NCBI RefSeq assembly: GCF_003387475.1 | Contig: NZ_QUNO01000002.1 | Coordinates: 744,001-808,000, forward strand | From: Kutzneria buriramensis | GTDB lineage: Bacteria; Actinomycetota; Actinomycetes; Mycobacteriales; Pseudonocardiaceae | Direction of reading: 5' to 3' | DNA: 64,000 nucleotides | Shown here: in pieces, positions 1 to 8,596 of the stretch | Position numbering within the stretch: position 1 is the first letter of the stretch | How the letters are laid out: each line of letters begins with the position of its first letter | The notes under the pieces: generated by a model | The model's input: the letters and a program-made list of their open reading frames with translations, nothing else | Database searches by the model: none | Told to the model about the DNA's origin: nothing | Program-made: the position numbers and the translations under genes

Positions 1-1
1 C

Positions 2-1375
2 CTTGCCCTGCAAGGGCTGTGCTGGCAGACCGTCGACCTGTTCCACCTCGGGGATCCGCGCGCGGACCGGTCGCTGGCCGAGTTGCGCAACCGGGCCGAC
101 ATGCTGGACTGCCACAGCGTGCGGTTCATCGTCGCCGCACTGGACGTGATGCTGCTGATCAGGGCCGGGCGCCTGGAGGAGGCCGAGGAGCAGGCCGGGC
201 GGTGCCTGGCCCTGGGCAACGAGGTCGGCGACGCGGACGCGATCGCCTACTACGGCGCGCATCTGCTGGCCATCCGGTGGTTGCAGGGGCGTGGCGCCGA
301 ACTCCTCGACCTCGCGGTGGAGATGGCCAACTCGCCGACGTTGATCGAGGCCGAGTTCACCTTCCGTGCCACGGTGGCCCATCTCGCCGCCGATGCCGGC
401 CGGCACGACCAGGCGCGATCGGCGCTGGCCCGGCTCACGGTGGCCGGGATGGACGCGCTGCCGCGGTCGAGCACGTGGCTGTCGGGGATGCTGGCGATCG
501 TCGAATCGGCGGCCTCGCTCGGCGACGCCGACGTGGCGCGGCAGGCGTACGACCTGCTGTTGCCGTTCGCCGAGCAGCCGACGATGCCGTCGCTGGGCGT
601 GGTCTGTTTCGGCTCCACGGAACGGACCCTGGGCATCGCCGCCGCGACCTTCGGCGATCTCGACCGGGCCGTCGGGCACCTGCGGCGGGCCGTGGCGACG
701 AACCAGCGGCTGGGCAACCGGCCCATGACCGCGTGCAGCAAGGCCGATCTGGCCACGGTGCTGCGCCGACAGGGCGAGCACCGTGCCGCCGAGGAGCTGC
801 TGGACAGCGCCGTGAACGAGGCGACCGCGATGGGCATGCGGCAGCGGGCCACGGCCTGGGCAGCCGGTCGGACGTCTCGGCACGTCGCGATGCGGCGTCA
901 GGACACCCGTTGGCTGGTCGGCTTTCCCGGCCGGGAGGTGCTCGTCGACGACCTGATCGGCATGCAGCACCTGGCTCGGCTGCTCGCGCACCCGGACGTG
1001 TCGATCCCGGCCGTCGAGCTGGCTCACGGCGGCGCGGAGGCTGCGTCCGACCAGTCCATTCTGGACGATCGCGCCCGGGCGGCGTATCTGGCCCGGGCCA
1101 ACGAGATCGCCGGACAGATCCCCGACGCCGAGCCGGCGCGGGCAGAGGAGTTGCGGCGGGAACTGGACGCCCTGGCCGCCGAACTGGACGCCACCACCGG
1201 GCTCGGCGGCCGCAGCCGCAGCTTCACCGGGCCCGCCGAGCGCGCGCGGACGTCGGTGCGCAAGGCGATCAAGCGCGCGGTTGATGTGATCCGCGCGGTT
1301 GCCCCGGAGGTGGCGGCGGTGTTGGACAGTACCATTTCGACCGGTTTCCAGTGCGTCTACACGCCGGACCGCTGA
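2..1375 (+). CDS. C-terminal part of a large TPR-containing transcriptional regulator / ATPase (5' end outside window)
   Basis: The frame is open from the first base, so this is the C-terminal 457 residues of a longer protein. It is helix-rich and Ala/Leu/Arg-rich with the regular spacing of tetratricopeptide repeats (for example around the segments 'EEAEEQAGRCLALGNEVGD' and 'HRAAEELLDSAVNEA'). The last 70 residues end in a basic helix ('ARTSVRKAIKRAVDVI') followed by 'TGFQCVYTP'. I associate this tail with actinobacterial AfsR/BTAD or cyclase-type ATPases whose C-terminus forms a winged-helix-like module. The ATPase and sensor parts would lie upstream. It is followed by an unusual nested hairpin and a convergent GH3 gene. 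Ligand and targets cannot be inferred. Confidence 0.6.
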   Translation, partial: LALQGLCWQTVDLFHLGDPRADRSLAELRNRADMLDCHSVRFIVAALDVMLLIRAGRLEEAEEQAGRCLALGNEVGDADAIAYYGAHLLAIRWLQGRGAELLDLAVEMANSPTLIEAEFTFRATVAHLAADAGRHDQARSALARLTVAGMDALPRSSTWLSGMLAIVESAASLGDADVARQAYDLLLPFAEQPTMPSLGVVCFGSTERTLGIAAATFGDLDRAVGHLRRAVATNQRLGNRPMTACSKADLATVLRRQGEHRAAEELLDSAVNEATAMGMRQRATAWAAGRTSRHVAMRRQDTRWLVGFPGREVLVDDLIGMQHLARLLAHPDVSIPAVELAHGGAEAASDQSILDDRARAAYLARANEIAGQIPDAEPARAEELRRELDALAAELDATTGLGGRSRSFTGPAERARTSVRKAIKRAVDVIRAVAPEVAAVLDSTISTGFQCVYTPDR

Positions 1376-1423
1376 CCCGATGGGGGTGGCCAGCGGTCCG
1401 GCGGTTCCCCCCGGCGTGCAGAG

Positions 1424-1539
1424 CAGCCCCCGAATCAATCCAACCACAGGGGGCTGACAATTCGGTTTGAGCGGGCGGGTGGCCGCTGTCGCTCGGACCG
1501 AAGTGTCAGCCCCTCCGACTAGTATTGATTCGGGGGCTG
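1424..1539. repeat. Nested co-axial inverted repeat (three stems on one axis)
   Basis: Three pairs of complementary segments share one symmetry axis. The outer 16-bp perfect arms are 1424-1439 and 1524-1539 (CAGCCCCCGAATCAAT and its complement). The middle 16-bp arms, with one mismatch, are 1451-1466 and 1497-1512. The inner 5-bp arms are 1469-1473 and 1490-1494. The element lies between convergent genes, so it could be a bidirectional terminator. Its length and precise nesting look more like a small palindromic repeat element. Confidence 0.8.
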
Positions 1540-1649
1540 TTCATTTCGGGGGCCCGGGCCAGCGGTCCGGGCCTCCTTCGTGGCTGGACCGCCGGCGAGC
1601 CGACGGGTTCAGCCACCTTTCGGGCCGGACCGCCGGCGGTCCGGGCGCA

Positions 1650-4600
1650 TCAACTGATGGCCGCGGCGAACAGGTGCAGCCGCGCGTTGCTGGGCAGGCT
1701 GATCGAGGCGACCTGCTTGCCCGCGGTCAGCGGCACCGAGGTGGCGTACAGGCTCACCGGATGGTTCGCCGGCAAGGTGCTGCCGGCGGGTCGGTTCCAG
1801 TACGGGGCGGTCACGACCAGCGTGCACCCCGGCACCGCGGCGTCGGAGTACCAGTCCGCCAAGGTGATCGTCCCGGTGGACGTGGTGCCATCCGCGTACG
1901 TGACGGTCACGGTGCCGGACTGGGTGCCGTTGGTGCCGGTGCCGAGGAAGGACAACGTGCCGCCGGGACCGCCGACCTGCACCAACTGCCCGGCGGTGGT
2001 GACGGTGTTCGCCTGCCCCGCCGGCACATTCGGCCAGGTGAAGCCGCCGACCGAGGCACCGGGCGTGACACCGACGGTGGCAAGCGCCTGCGCCGAATAG
2101 CTGTAGCCGGAGCCGTCCAGGTTGCCCAGGGCGGCGTCGGCGTCGTCGCTGACGCCGACATCCGTGTAGGCGGCGGCCAGATTCTGGTACGCCACCTGCA
2201 CAACGGCCGAGCCGTCACCGGGTGAGGTACGACCCGAACCCTGGTGACGAGTGCCGCCCTTCAGCGACGCCGAGCCGGGCGTGGCACCAACCGGGACACT
2301 CACCGACCACGTCGTCGACACCGACTGTCCGGAATGGACAGTACGGAACTGCGACGGCGACGTGGCGGTGGCCTTCCAACCAGCGGGCACGGTCAAGGAC
2401 AACGCGGCGTCCCGAACGTCCTCGGTGGCGCCGTTGGTGAACGTCGTCGTCACCGACAGCGTGGTTCCGCCGAGGGCCGACGCCGGGGCGGCGACCTTGG
2501 TGAAGCGCGGACCGGAGGTGCGGTCGACCCGGAAACCGCCGGACAGCGGCAGGTTCCGCGACGAGTCTCCGATGTGGACGGTGTACTTGCCGACGCCCAG
2601 AGTCCATGCCTGGGCGTCTGAATTCCAGTACGACGCGGCCTGCGCGGAGATCTCGAAGGTGACCCGCTTGGTCTGCCGCGGGGCGAGATCCACCTTCTGG
2701 AAGCCCTTGAGCTGGTTCGCCGGCTCCCCAGTGGCAGCCGGATCGCTCAGGTACAGCTGCGCCACCTCGGCGCCGGCGCGCCTCCCGGCATTGGTGACGT
2801 CGGCGCTGACCCGGATCTTGCCGTCCTCCCGCAGCGTGGAGCCGTCCACCCGCAGGTGCGAGAACTGGAAGGTGGTGTAGGACAGGCCGTATCCGAACGG
2901 ATAGACCGGCGTGAGGTTCTTGGCGTCGTACCAGCGATAGCCGACGTCCAGCCGCTCGGAGTACTGCACCTGCGCGTTCACGCCGGGCCACTGCGCGGCG
3001 GTCGAGGCCGGCACCTGGTCCAGCCCGGTCGGGAAGGTGACCGGCAGCTTGCCGGACGGGTTGGCTTCACCGTAGAGTAGGGCGGCGATCGCGTTCCCCG
3101 CCTCCTGCCCCGGGTACCACGCCTCGAACACGCCCTTCACCTTGTCCAACCACGGCATCGTGACCGCGGAGCCGGTGTTGAGCACGACGACGGTGTTCGG
3201 GTTGACGGCCGCGACCGCGTCGATCAGCTGGTTCTGCGTTCCGGGCAGCTCGATGTTCGCCAGGTCGCTGCCCTCGGACTCGAAGTCGTTGGCGTACACG
3301 ATCGCCACGTCCGACTTGGCGGCCAGCGCGACGGCCTGCGCCAGCAGGTCCTGATTCGGTTGCGCCCAGCCGAGGTTGACGGTCGCGTCGCCGCCGGACT
3401 GGTAGTAGTCCACCTCGATCTGCGCGGGCGTGCCGGCGGTGAGGTCGACCGCGGCGGTCTCGGTGTGACTGGCCTGGTCGCGCCAGTTGTCGATGACTTC
3501 CTTGCCGTTGATGAAAAGTCGACTGCCGTCGTCGCTGGACAGGCCGAATGTGTACGTGCCGGTGGCGGGCGGCAGCAGCGTGCCCGTCCACTTCACGGAG
3601 TAGTTCGTCGTGGACAGCCCGGGCACCGGCGACTTTCCGGTCCAGTCATAGGAAACCGTCGGGTCGGTCTGGGTGACCACCGGCGCTCCGTCCAGGGTCT
3701 TGTTGTTGAAGTACTCGCCCTGAAGGCCGTGTCCAGTGCCCGACGGCGGCGTGAAGAACGAGCTGTCGATGGTCGGCAACTGGCCGTTGGGGCTGAGGTT
3801 TCCCTGCGCGTACTGGACATCCGCCGAGCCCGCGCGGGCCTTGATGCCGTCGAACGGCGTGACAGTGCCGGTGCCGGCGACGACCGCGCTGCCGCCGCCG
3901 GCGGTGAGGGCGTCCTTGCCGGCCCCGTCGCCGATCACGGCGATCGAGTGCACCTTGTCAGCGTCCAGCGGAAGCACGTTGTCCTGGTTCTTCAGCAGGA
4001 CCGCGCCGTCCTCGGCGACCTTGCGCGCGGTGTTCACGTGCGCGGGCGTGGAGGCGACGGCGGTCGGCGTGTCCGGCGACGGGTGATCGAACAGCCCGAA
4101 CCGGAACTCCTCGCGCATGATCCGCGTGACCATGTCGTCGACCCGGCTCTGCGGCACCTTTCCGCTCTGCACGGCCGTCCGCAGCGCGTCGCCGAAGAAC
4201 GTGCCGTCGGGCATCTCCATGTCCATGCCCGCGTTGGCGGAGGCGGCGGTGCTGTGCGTGCCGCCCCAGTCGGAGGTGATGAAGCCGTCGAAGCCGAACT
4301 GGTTCTTGAGGATGTTGTTCAGGTACGCGTTCTCGCACGCGTAGACGCCGTTGATCGACGAGTACGAGCACATCGCCGACGACGGCCGCGCCTGGTCGAC
4401 GATCGCCCCGAACGCGGCGGTGTAGATCTCGTGCACGGTCCGGTCGTCGACGACCGCGTTGTCGGACACGGTGTTGCGGTTGGTCTCCTGGTTGTACACC
4501 GCGTAGTGCTTGACCTGCGCCATCACGCCCTGGGACTGGATGCCCTCGATGTCGGCGGCGCCGATCTGCCCGGTCAGGTACGGGTCCTCGCTGTAGCTCT

Positions 4601-5066
4601 CGAAGGCCCGGCCCCAGCGGGGATCGCGGACGATGTTCACGGTCGGCCCGAGGTCGACGTCGACGCCCTTGGCCTTGTCCTCCGCGCCGATGACCTGGCC
4701 GTAGCCGCGGGCAAGCGCGGGGTCGAAGGTCGCCGCGAGGTCGGCGGCCGCGGGAAGCTGGGTGGTGTCGGCCATTCGGACGCCGACGGGTCCGTCCTGC
4801 AACTTCAGCGCCGGGACGCACAGCCGCGCGTCGCCGGGGATGAAGCCCGTGTAGGCGGAGCCGGCGGCCCCGTGCACCATGGTGATCTTCTCGTCGAGGG
4901 TCATCTGCCTGAGCACCTGCGACGTTCGGACGTCGACCGGTGCGTGCGAGCCCACCCAGGGGCACGCGGGGTTCGAGCCGCCGGGATCGGCGCTCGAGGG
5001 GACGGGGATCGCCGTGCCGATGACGAGCACGACGCCGATGGCCAACGCTCTTCGCAGTACCCGCAT
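1650..5066 (-). CDS. Secreted GH3 beta-glucosidase-like enzyme with inserted PA14 domain
   Basis: This 1138-residue secreted glycoside hydrolase family 3 enzyme probably cleaves beta-glucosides or related oligosaccharides outside the cell. Residues 1-26 form a signal peptide. The N-terminal (alpha/beta)8 domain runs to about residue 300 and holds the nucleophile Asp266 in 'GFITSDWGG'. The C-terminal alpha/beta domain is split by a PA14 domain (about 447-568, starting 'HGLQGEYFNNK'). Glu598 in 'NDFESEGSDLA' is the likely acid/base. A fibronectin-like domain (about 740-845) and an NEW3-type domain ('VPAGWKA', about 855-960) follow. The last 150 residues are a beta-rich module often appended to actinobacterial glycosidases. 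PA14 insertion usually narrows substrate range by reaching over the active site. The true substrate is not evident. Confidence 0.92.
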   Translation of the reverse strand: MRVLRRALAIGVVLVIGTAIPVPSSADPGGSNPACPWVGSHAPVDVRTSQVLRQMTLDEKITMVHGAAGSAYTGFIPGDARLCVPALKLQDGPVGVRMADTTQLPAAADLAATFDPALARGYGQVIGAEDKAKGVDVDLGPTVNIVRDPRWGRAFESYSEDPYLTGQIGAADIEGIQSQGVMAQVKHYAVYNQETNRNTVSDNAVVDDRTVHEIYTAAFGAIVDQARPSSAMCSYSSINGVYACENAYLNNILKNQFGFDGFITSDWGGTHSTAASANAGMDMEMPDGTFFGDALRTAVQSGKVPQSRVDDMVTRIMREEFRFGLFDHPSPDTPTAVASTPAHVNTARKVAEDGAVLLKNQDNVLPLDADKVHSIAVIGDGAGKDALTAGGGSAVVAGTGTVTPFDGIKARAGSADVQYAQGNLSPNGQLPTIDSSFFTPPSGTGHGLQGEYFNNKTLDGAPVVTQTDPTVSYDWTGKSPVPGLSTTNYSVKWTGTLLPPATGTYTFGLSSDDGSRLFINGKEVIDNWRDQASHTETAAVDLTAGTPAQIEVDYYQSGGDATVNLGWAQPNQDLLAQAVALAAKSDVAIVYANDFESEGSDLANIELPGTQNQLIDAVAAVNPNTVVVLNTGSAVTMPWLDKVKGVFEAWYPGQEAGNAIAALLYGEANPSGKLPVTFPTGLDQVPASTAAQWPGVNAQVQYSERLDVGYRWYDAKNLTPVYPFGYGLSYTTFQFSHLRVDGSTLREDGKIRVSADVTNAGRRAGAEVAQLYLSDPAATGEPANQLKGFQKVDLAPRQTKRVTFEISAQAASYWNSDAQAWTLGVGKYTVHIGDSSRNLPLSGGFRVDRTSGPRFTKVAAPASALGGTTLSVTTTFTNGATEDVRDAALSLTVPAGWKATATSPSQFRTVHSGQSVSTTWSVSVPVGATPGSASLKGGTRHQGSGRTSPGDGSAVVQVAYQNLAAAYTDVGVSDDADAALGNLDGSGYSYSAQALATVGVTPGASVGGFTWPNVPAGQANTVTTAGQLVQVGGPGGTLSFLGTGTNGTQSGTVTVTYADGTTSTGTITLADWYSDAAVPGCTLVVTAPYWNRPAGSTLPANHPVSLYATSVPLTAGKQVASISLPSNARLHLFAAAIS

Positions 5067-5154
5067 GAGGCCCCCTTGCCTGCCGCGACCACGTTCGCTG
5101 AATGGTTCTTACGACGTGGCTACGCGACAGACAAGGCGACCCGGCCGAATTGTC

Positions 5155-5180
5155 CGGAACCGGTCACGGTACCGATTCCG
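5155..5180 (-). terminator. Hairpin just after the prenyl synthase stop
   Basis: Arms CGGAACCGGT (5155-5164) and ACCGATTCCG (5171-5180) pair at 9 of 10 positions around a 6-nt loop. They begin 2 nt downstream of the prenyl synthase stop, the right place for a terminator. No U-tract is visible, as is usual in high-GC hosts. The rest of the 5067-5181 gap must hold the GH3 promoter. Confidence 0.5.
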
Positions 5181-5181
5181 C

Positions 5182-6246
5182 TCACCACCTGCGGTGGCAG
5201 GCGAAGTGCGCCGCATCGACCAGCGAGTCTCGGCCGTGTGCCGCCATCGGCACCTCGTCCAGGGCGCCGACCGCCTGCGCCACCAGTGCCTCGATCTTGC
5301 ACTCCAGCTCGTCGACGGCGCCGCTGCGCAGCAGCAGCGAGCGCACGGTGGCCAGATCGATGTCGTTGGCCTCCAACCGGGTCAGCAGCTCGCGGTCGCG
5401 GCCGGTGGCGCGGTGGCGGACGATGTCCAGCAGCCGGGTCGCCTTGTGGTGCACGATGTCGCCGCCGACCGGCTTCCCGGTCTCGGCCTCCTCGCCGAAC
5501 ACGTCCAGCAGGTCGTCGCGGAGCTGGAAGGCCTGGCCGATGGCGCGGCCGTACACCTGGAGCGACGGCGTGATCTCCGGGCCGCGCGGGGCCAGCGCGG
5601 CGCCGATCAGCAGCGGCCCCTCCACGGTGTAGCTGCCGGTCTTGAGCAGCGCGGTGCGGGCGGCGATCTCGCTGTTGAACTCGCCCGACGCGGTGGTCTC
5701 CAGGTCCAGGTACTGGCCGTGCATCAGCTGGGTGGCCGACCAGTAGAAGGTGCGCAGCGCGTGCCGGGGCAGCGTGGTGGCCAGCTCCGTGCACAACAGG
5801 AAGGCGAAGTCCCCCAACAGGATCGCCATGTTCTCGCCGTAGCGCTTGGGGCAGCCGCGCATGCCCAGCGCGCGGTGCCGCTCGGCGAAGGTGACCTGGA
5901 GCGTCGGCATGCCACGGCGGGTCGCCGACTCGTCCATCACGTCGTCGTGTACCAGCGCGAAGGTGTGCAGCATCTCCAGCACGGAGCCGGCGTCGATGGC
6001 GCAGTTGTCCTCGGGGTCGCCGCCGCCGGCGACGAACGCCCAGTGCACGAAGGCCGGGCGTATCCGTTTGCCGCCGGCCAGCGCCATGCCGCGTAGCTCG
6101 GACAGGCCGAACATGCTGGGACCGATCCCGTCGACCAGCGCCCGCTCGAACAGCGCGGACAATTGCTGGTCGACCCGGCGGCGGATCCGGTCGAGGTCGG
6201 TCTGGAAACGGTCGAGCGTGCTTAACTGGTTCACCCTTGCCTCCAC
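5182..6246 (-). CDS. Polyprenyl (geranylgeranyl-type) diphosphate synthase
   Basis: This 354-residue all-helical trans-prenyltransferase condenses isopentenyl diphosphate with an allylic diphosphate. The family signature is complete: 'GGKRIRP' (58-64), the first Asp-rich motif DDVMD at 101-105 and the second DDLLD at 244-248 ('AFQLRDDLLDVFG'). The length fits actinobacterial GGPP/FPP-type synthases. No carotenoid, terpene cyclase or quinone gene is adjacent, so it may serve general polyprenyl supply or a terpene pathway elsewhere. Chain length cannot be fixed from the bases alone; residues before the first DDxxD are 'LEMLHTFALVH'. It is transcribed alone, with a hairpin after its stop and a 509-bp divergent gap upstream. 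Confidence 0.93.
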   Translation of the reverse strand: MEARVNQLSTLDRFQTDLDRIRRRVDQQLSALFERALVDGIGPSMFGLSELRGMALAGGKRIRPAFVHWAFVAGGGDPEDNCAIDAGSVLEMLHTFALVHDDVMDESATRRGMPTLQVTFAERHRALGMRGCPKRYGENMAILLGDFAFLLCTELATTLPRHALRTFYWSATQLMHGQYLDLETTASGEFNSEIAARTALLKTGSYTVEGPLLIGAALAPRGPEITPSLQVYGRAIGQAFQLRDDLLDVFGEEAETGKPVGGDIVHHKATRLLDIVRHRATGRDRELLTRLEANDIDLATVRSLLLRSGAVDELECKIEALVAQAVGALDEVPMAAHGRDSLVDAAHFACHRRW

Positions 6247-6644
6247 GGTTAGAGACTGGCTACAGCGACGCCGCTGCCCGGCACGGATTCGGACAATTCA
6301 TGGACGGATCCGAGTTCGGTGGAACCATTCCCGCCAGTTCGTCCGACCACCCCAGTGTTTGTGCTGGCGAAATGTATTCCAGCGGTCGAACCCCCCGCAA
6401 GAAGGTTCGGGTACCCCCGTCCACCGGTCGATGCCCATAATTACCTACGGGGGCCGCCGCATACGACAACCAGACTGGGTAAACGCGTAGTTGTGGAACG
6501 TAGGGGGGCACACCCGCCGTTTCCCCAGCGTATGCCATACCCCCTGGTTCGGGGCGGGCCGTGCACGGTCCCGCCGCCGAACGTCCGAAGGCACTGCCGA
6601 GAAAAAGCCCCAGGGCCCACCGACATATACGAACGTACCTGTAA
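6247..6644. other. Gene-free divergent intergenic stretch, less GC-rich than its surroundings
   Basis: Roughly 400 bp between the prenyl synthase start and the repeat before the DyP gene hold no convincing gene. By eye the stretch is clearly less GC-rich than the flanking genes. It contains short complementary G/C runs, for example ACCCCCGT near 6412 with ACGGGGG near 6447. The 92-codon open frame on the minus strand lacks actinomycete codon bias and any recognisable feature. The promoters of both divergent genes must lie here. I do not recognise a known riboswitch. Confidence 0.5.
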
Positions 6645-6740
6645 CCCCGGCGAGTCGCGCTCTCAGACAGTGCGAATGTAAGTCCGGGACATGTACGTCA
6701 GACTTACATTCGGTGTGCCCGAGAGCGCGACTCGCCGGGG
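6645..6740. repeat. Inverted pair of family A repeats forming a 40-bp stem before the DyP-encapsulin genes
   Basis: Arms 6645-6684 and 6701-6740 are complementary at 35 of 40 positions around a 16-nt loop. Each arm is one copy of family A, whose core is GAGTCGCGCTCTC followed about 10 nt later by CGAATGTA(A/G)GT. Single copies recur at 45895, 51337 and 51467. The right arm ends 15 nt before the DyP start codon, so the stem would form in the DNA or in the mRNA leader. Confidence 0.9.
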
Positions 6741-6755
6741 TGGCGAGGGCTGCTT

Positions 6756-7799
6756 ATGATCACCGGCATGGCGAGTGTTGAGCCGCAGCCGGTGCTGACG
6801 CCGTTGACGGAGGCGGCGATCTTCCTGGTGGCGACGGTGGCCGACGGCGGCGAGCAGGCGACCCTGGACGTGCTCGGCGACGTGGCCGGGCTGACCCGGT
6901 CGGTGGGGTTCCGCATCCCCGACGGCGGCCTGACCTGCGTGGTGGGCATCGGCTCGGACGCCTGGGACCGGCTCTATCCGGGCCTCCCCCGGCCCGCCGG
7001 CCTGCATCCGTTCGTCGAACTCCAGGGCAGGCACACCGCACCGGCCACGCCCGGCGACCTGCTGCTGCACGTCCGCGCCCGGCGGATGGACCTGTGCTTC
7101 GAGCTGGCCGACCGGATCACCACCCGGCTGGGTGAGGCGATCACGGTCGTGGACGAGGTGCACGGCTTCAAGTACTTCGACCGCCGGGACCTGCTCGGCT
7201 TCGTCGACGGCACGGAGAACCCGACCGGGCGGGAGGCTGCCGAGGCGGTCACGATCGGCGACCAGGACCCCGCCTACGCCGGCGGCAGCTACGTGATCGT
7301 GCAGAAGTACCTGCACGACCTGACATCGTGGCACGAGCTGTCGACCGAGGAGCAGGAACGGGTCATCGGCCGGACCAAGCTCGCCGACATGGAACTGGCC
7401 GACGACGTGAAACCGGCGAACTCGCACGTGGCGCTGAACACGGTGACCGACGAGAACGGCGAGGAACGCCAGATCCTGCGCGACAACATGCCGTTCGGGC
7501 GGGTCGGCAGCGCCGAGTACGGCACCTACTTCATCGGCTACGCGGCCCACCCGGACGTCATCGAGACGATGCTGCGCAACATGTTCATCGGCCGCCCCGA
7601 AGGCAACACCGACCGCGTGCTGGACTTCTCCACCGCGGTCACCGGCACGCTGTTCTTCGTGCCGACGGCGGATTTCCTGGAGGAACCGCCCGAACCCGAG
7701 CTTTCCCAGGACGAGCAGCCCGCCGAACCGGTGACGTTCTCGTTGCGCGTCGGCAGTCTGAAGGGGAGCCAACGCCCGAGAGGAAGTCGAACACCGTGA
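6756..7799 (+). CDS. Dyp-type heme peroxidase with encapsulin cargo-loading tail
   Basis: This 347-residue dye-decolorizing peroxidase oxidises substrates with hydrogen peroxide using heme. The catalytic 'GFVDGTENP' motif (148-156, distal Asp151), the proximal heme ligand His224 ('NSHVALN') and distal Arg242 ('RDNMPFG') are present. After the enzyme core comes an acidic Pro/Glu-rich linker (about 307-325). Near the C-terminus is 'FSLRVGSLKGS' (about 328-338), matching the conserved cargo-loading peptide that docks DyP inside encapsulin shells. The encapsulin gene starts inside this gene's stop codon. ATG 6756 was chosen because GAGGG lies 6 nt upstream; an in-frame ATG at 6768 is an alternative. 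The 40-bp inverted repeat sits immediately upstream. Confidence 0.95.
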   Translation: MITGMASVEPQPVLTPLTEAAIFLVATVADGGEQATLDVLGDVAGLTRSVGFRIPDGGLTCVVGIGSDAWDRLYPGLPRPAGLHPFVELQGRHTAPATPGDLLLHVRARRMDLCFELADRITTRLGEAITVVDEVHGFKYFDRRDLLGFVDGTENPTGREAAEAVTIGDQDPAYAGGSYVIVQKYLHDLTSWHELSTEEQERVIGRTKLADMELADDVKPANSHVALNTVTDENGEERQILRDNMPFGRVGSAEYGTYFIGYAAHPDVIETMLRNMFIGRPEGNTDRVLDFSTAVTGTLFFVPTADFLEEPPEPELSQDEQPAEPVTFSLRVGSLKGSQRPRGSRTP

Positions 7800-8596
7800 A
7801 CAACCTGCATCGGGAACTCGCGCCGATCTCCGAGGCGGCGTGGGCCGACATCGAGGCGGAGGCGCGCCGCACGTTCACCCGCCACGTCGCCGGCCGCCGC
7901 GTGGTGGACCTGGTCGGACCGGCCGGCGAGACGCTGTCGGCGGTCGGCACCGGCCACCTGGTCCAGGTGAACGAGGCCACCGAGGGCGTGCTGCTGCGCC
8001 GCCGTGAGGTGCAGCCGATCGTGGAGATCCGGGTGCCGTTCACGGTCAGCCGGCGGGCGGTCGACGACGTGGAGCGCGGGGCCAAGGACGCCGACTGGGA
8101 CCCGGTGAAGGACGCGGCCAAGCAGATCGCCTTCGTCGAGGACCGGGCCATCTTCAACGGCCTGGCCGGCGCCGACATCGCCGGCGTGCGGGCCGCGACC
8201 ACCAACGACGCCCTGACGCTGCCGTCGGACGTCCGCGAGTACCCGAACGTCGTCGCGCAGGCGCTGAGCGCGCTACGGCTGGCCGGTGTCGACGGCCCGT
8301 ACAGCCTGCTGCTGTCGGCCGACGCCTACACCGCCGTCGAGGAGACCACCGATCACGGCTACCCGATCCGCGAGCACCTGGCTCGGGTGATCCACGGCGG
8401 CGACATCATCTGGGCGCCGGCGATCGACGGCGCGTTCCTGCTGTCCGCCCGCGGCGGCGACTACGAACTGCACCTCGGGCAGGACCTGTCCATCGGCTAC
8501 CTCTCGCACGACGCCGAGAGCATCCAGCTGTACTTCCAGGAGTCCCTGACCTTCCAGGTGCACACCGGCGAGGCCGGCGTCGCGCTCCAGGCCTAG
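7796..8596 (+). CDS. Encapsulin shell protein (family 1, HK97 fold)
   Basis: This 266-residue protein has the N-terminal signature of family 1 encapsulins ('LHRELAPISEAAWADIEAEA'). Such proteins self-assemble into a hollow HK97-like nanocompartment, typically of 60 subunits at this size. The later segments 'EDRAIFNGL' and 'GPYSLLLSADAYTAVEET' also match the family. The GTG start overlaps the DyP stop (GTGA), so shell and cargo are translationally coupled, which favours co-assembly. AGGAAG lies about 9 nt upstream. The frame stays open further upstream only because of GC bias; the protein homology begins here. Its stop overlaps the stop of the convergent Nudix gene. A role in oxidative stress is the usual proposal for DyP-encapsulin pairs, but the physiological substrate is unknown. 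Confidence 0.95.
   Translation: MNNLHRELAPISEAAWADIEAEARRTFTRHVAGRRVVDLVGPAGETLSAVGTGHLVQVNEATEGVLLRRREVQPIVEIRVPFTVSRRAVDDVERGAKDADWDPVKDAAKQIAFVEDRAIFNGLAGADIAGVRAATTNDALTLPSDVREYPNVVAQALSALRLAGVDGPYSLLLSADAYTAVEETTDHGYPIREHLARVIHGGDIIWAPAIDGAFLLSARGGDYELHLGQDLSIGYLSHDAESIQLYFQESLTFQVHTGEAGVALQA

Noticed and set aside
19-1284. Long open frames overlapping known genes on the same or opposite strand (for example in the GH3, RHS and LamG genes, some over 500 codons)
   Set aside because: They are Arg/Gly/Pro-rich GC-bias shadows without motifs, and a recognised family protein occupies another frame of the same DNA in each case.
5102-5181. Plus-strand open frames starting in the GH3-prenyl synthase gap
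   Set aside because: They run antisense through the prenyl synthase, have no ribosome-binding site and no homology.
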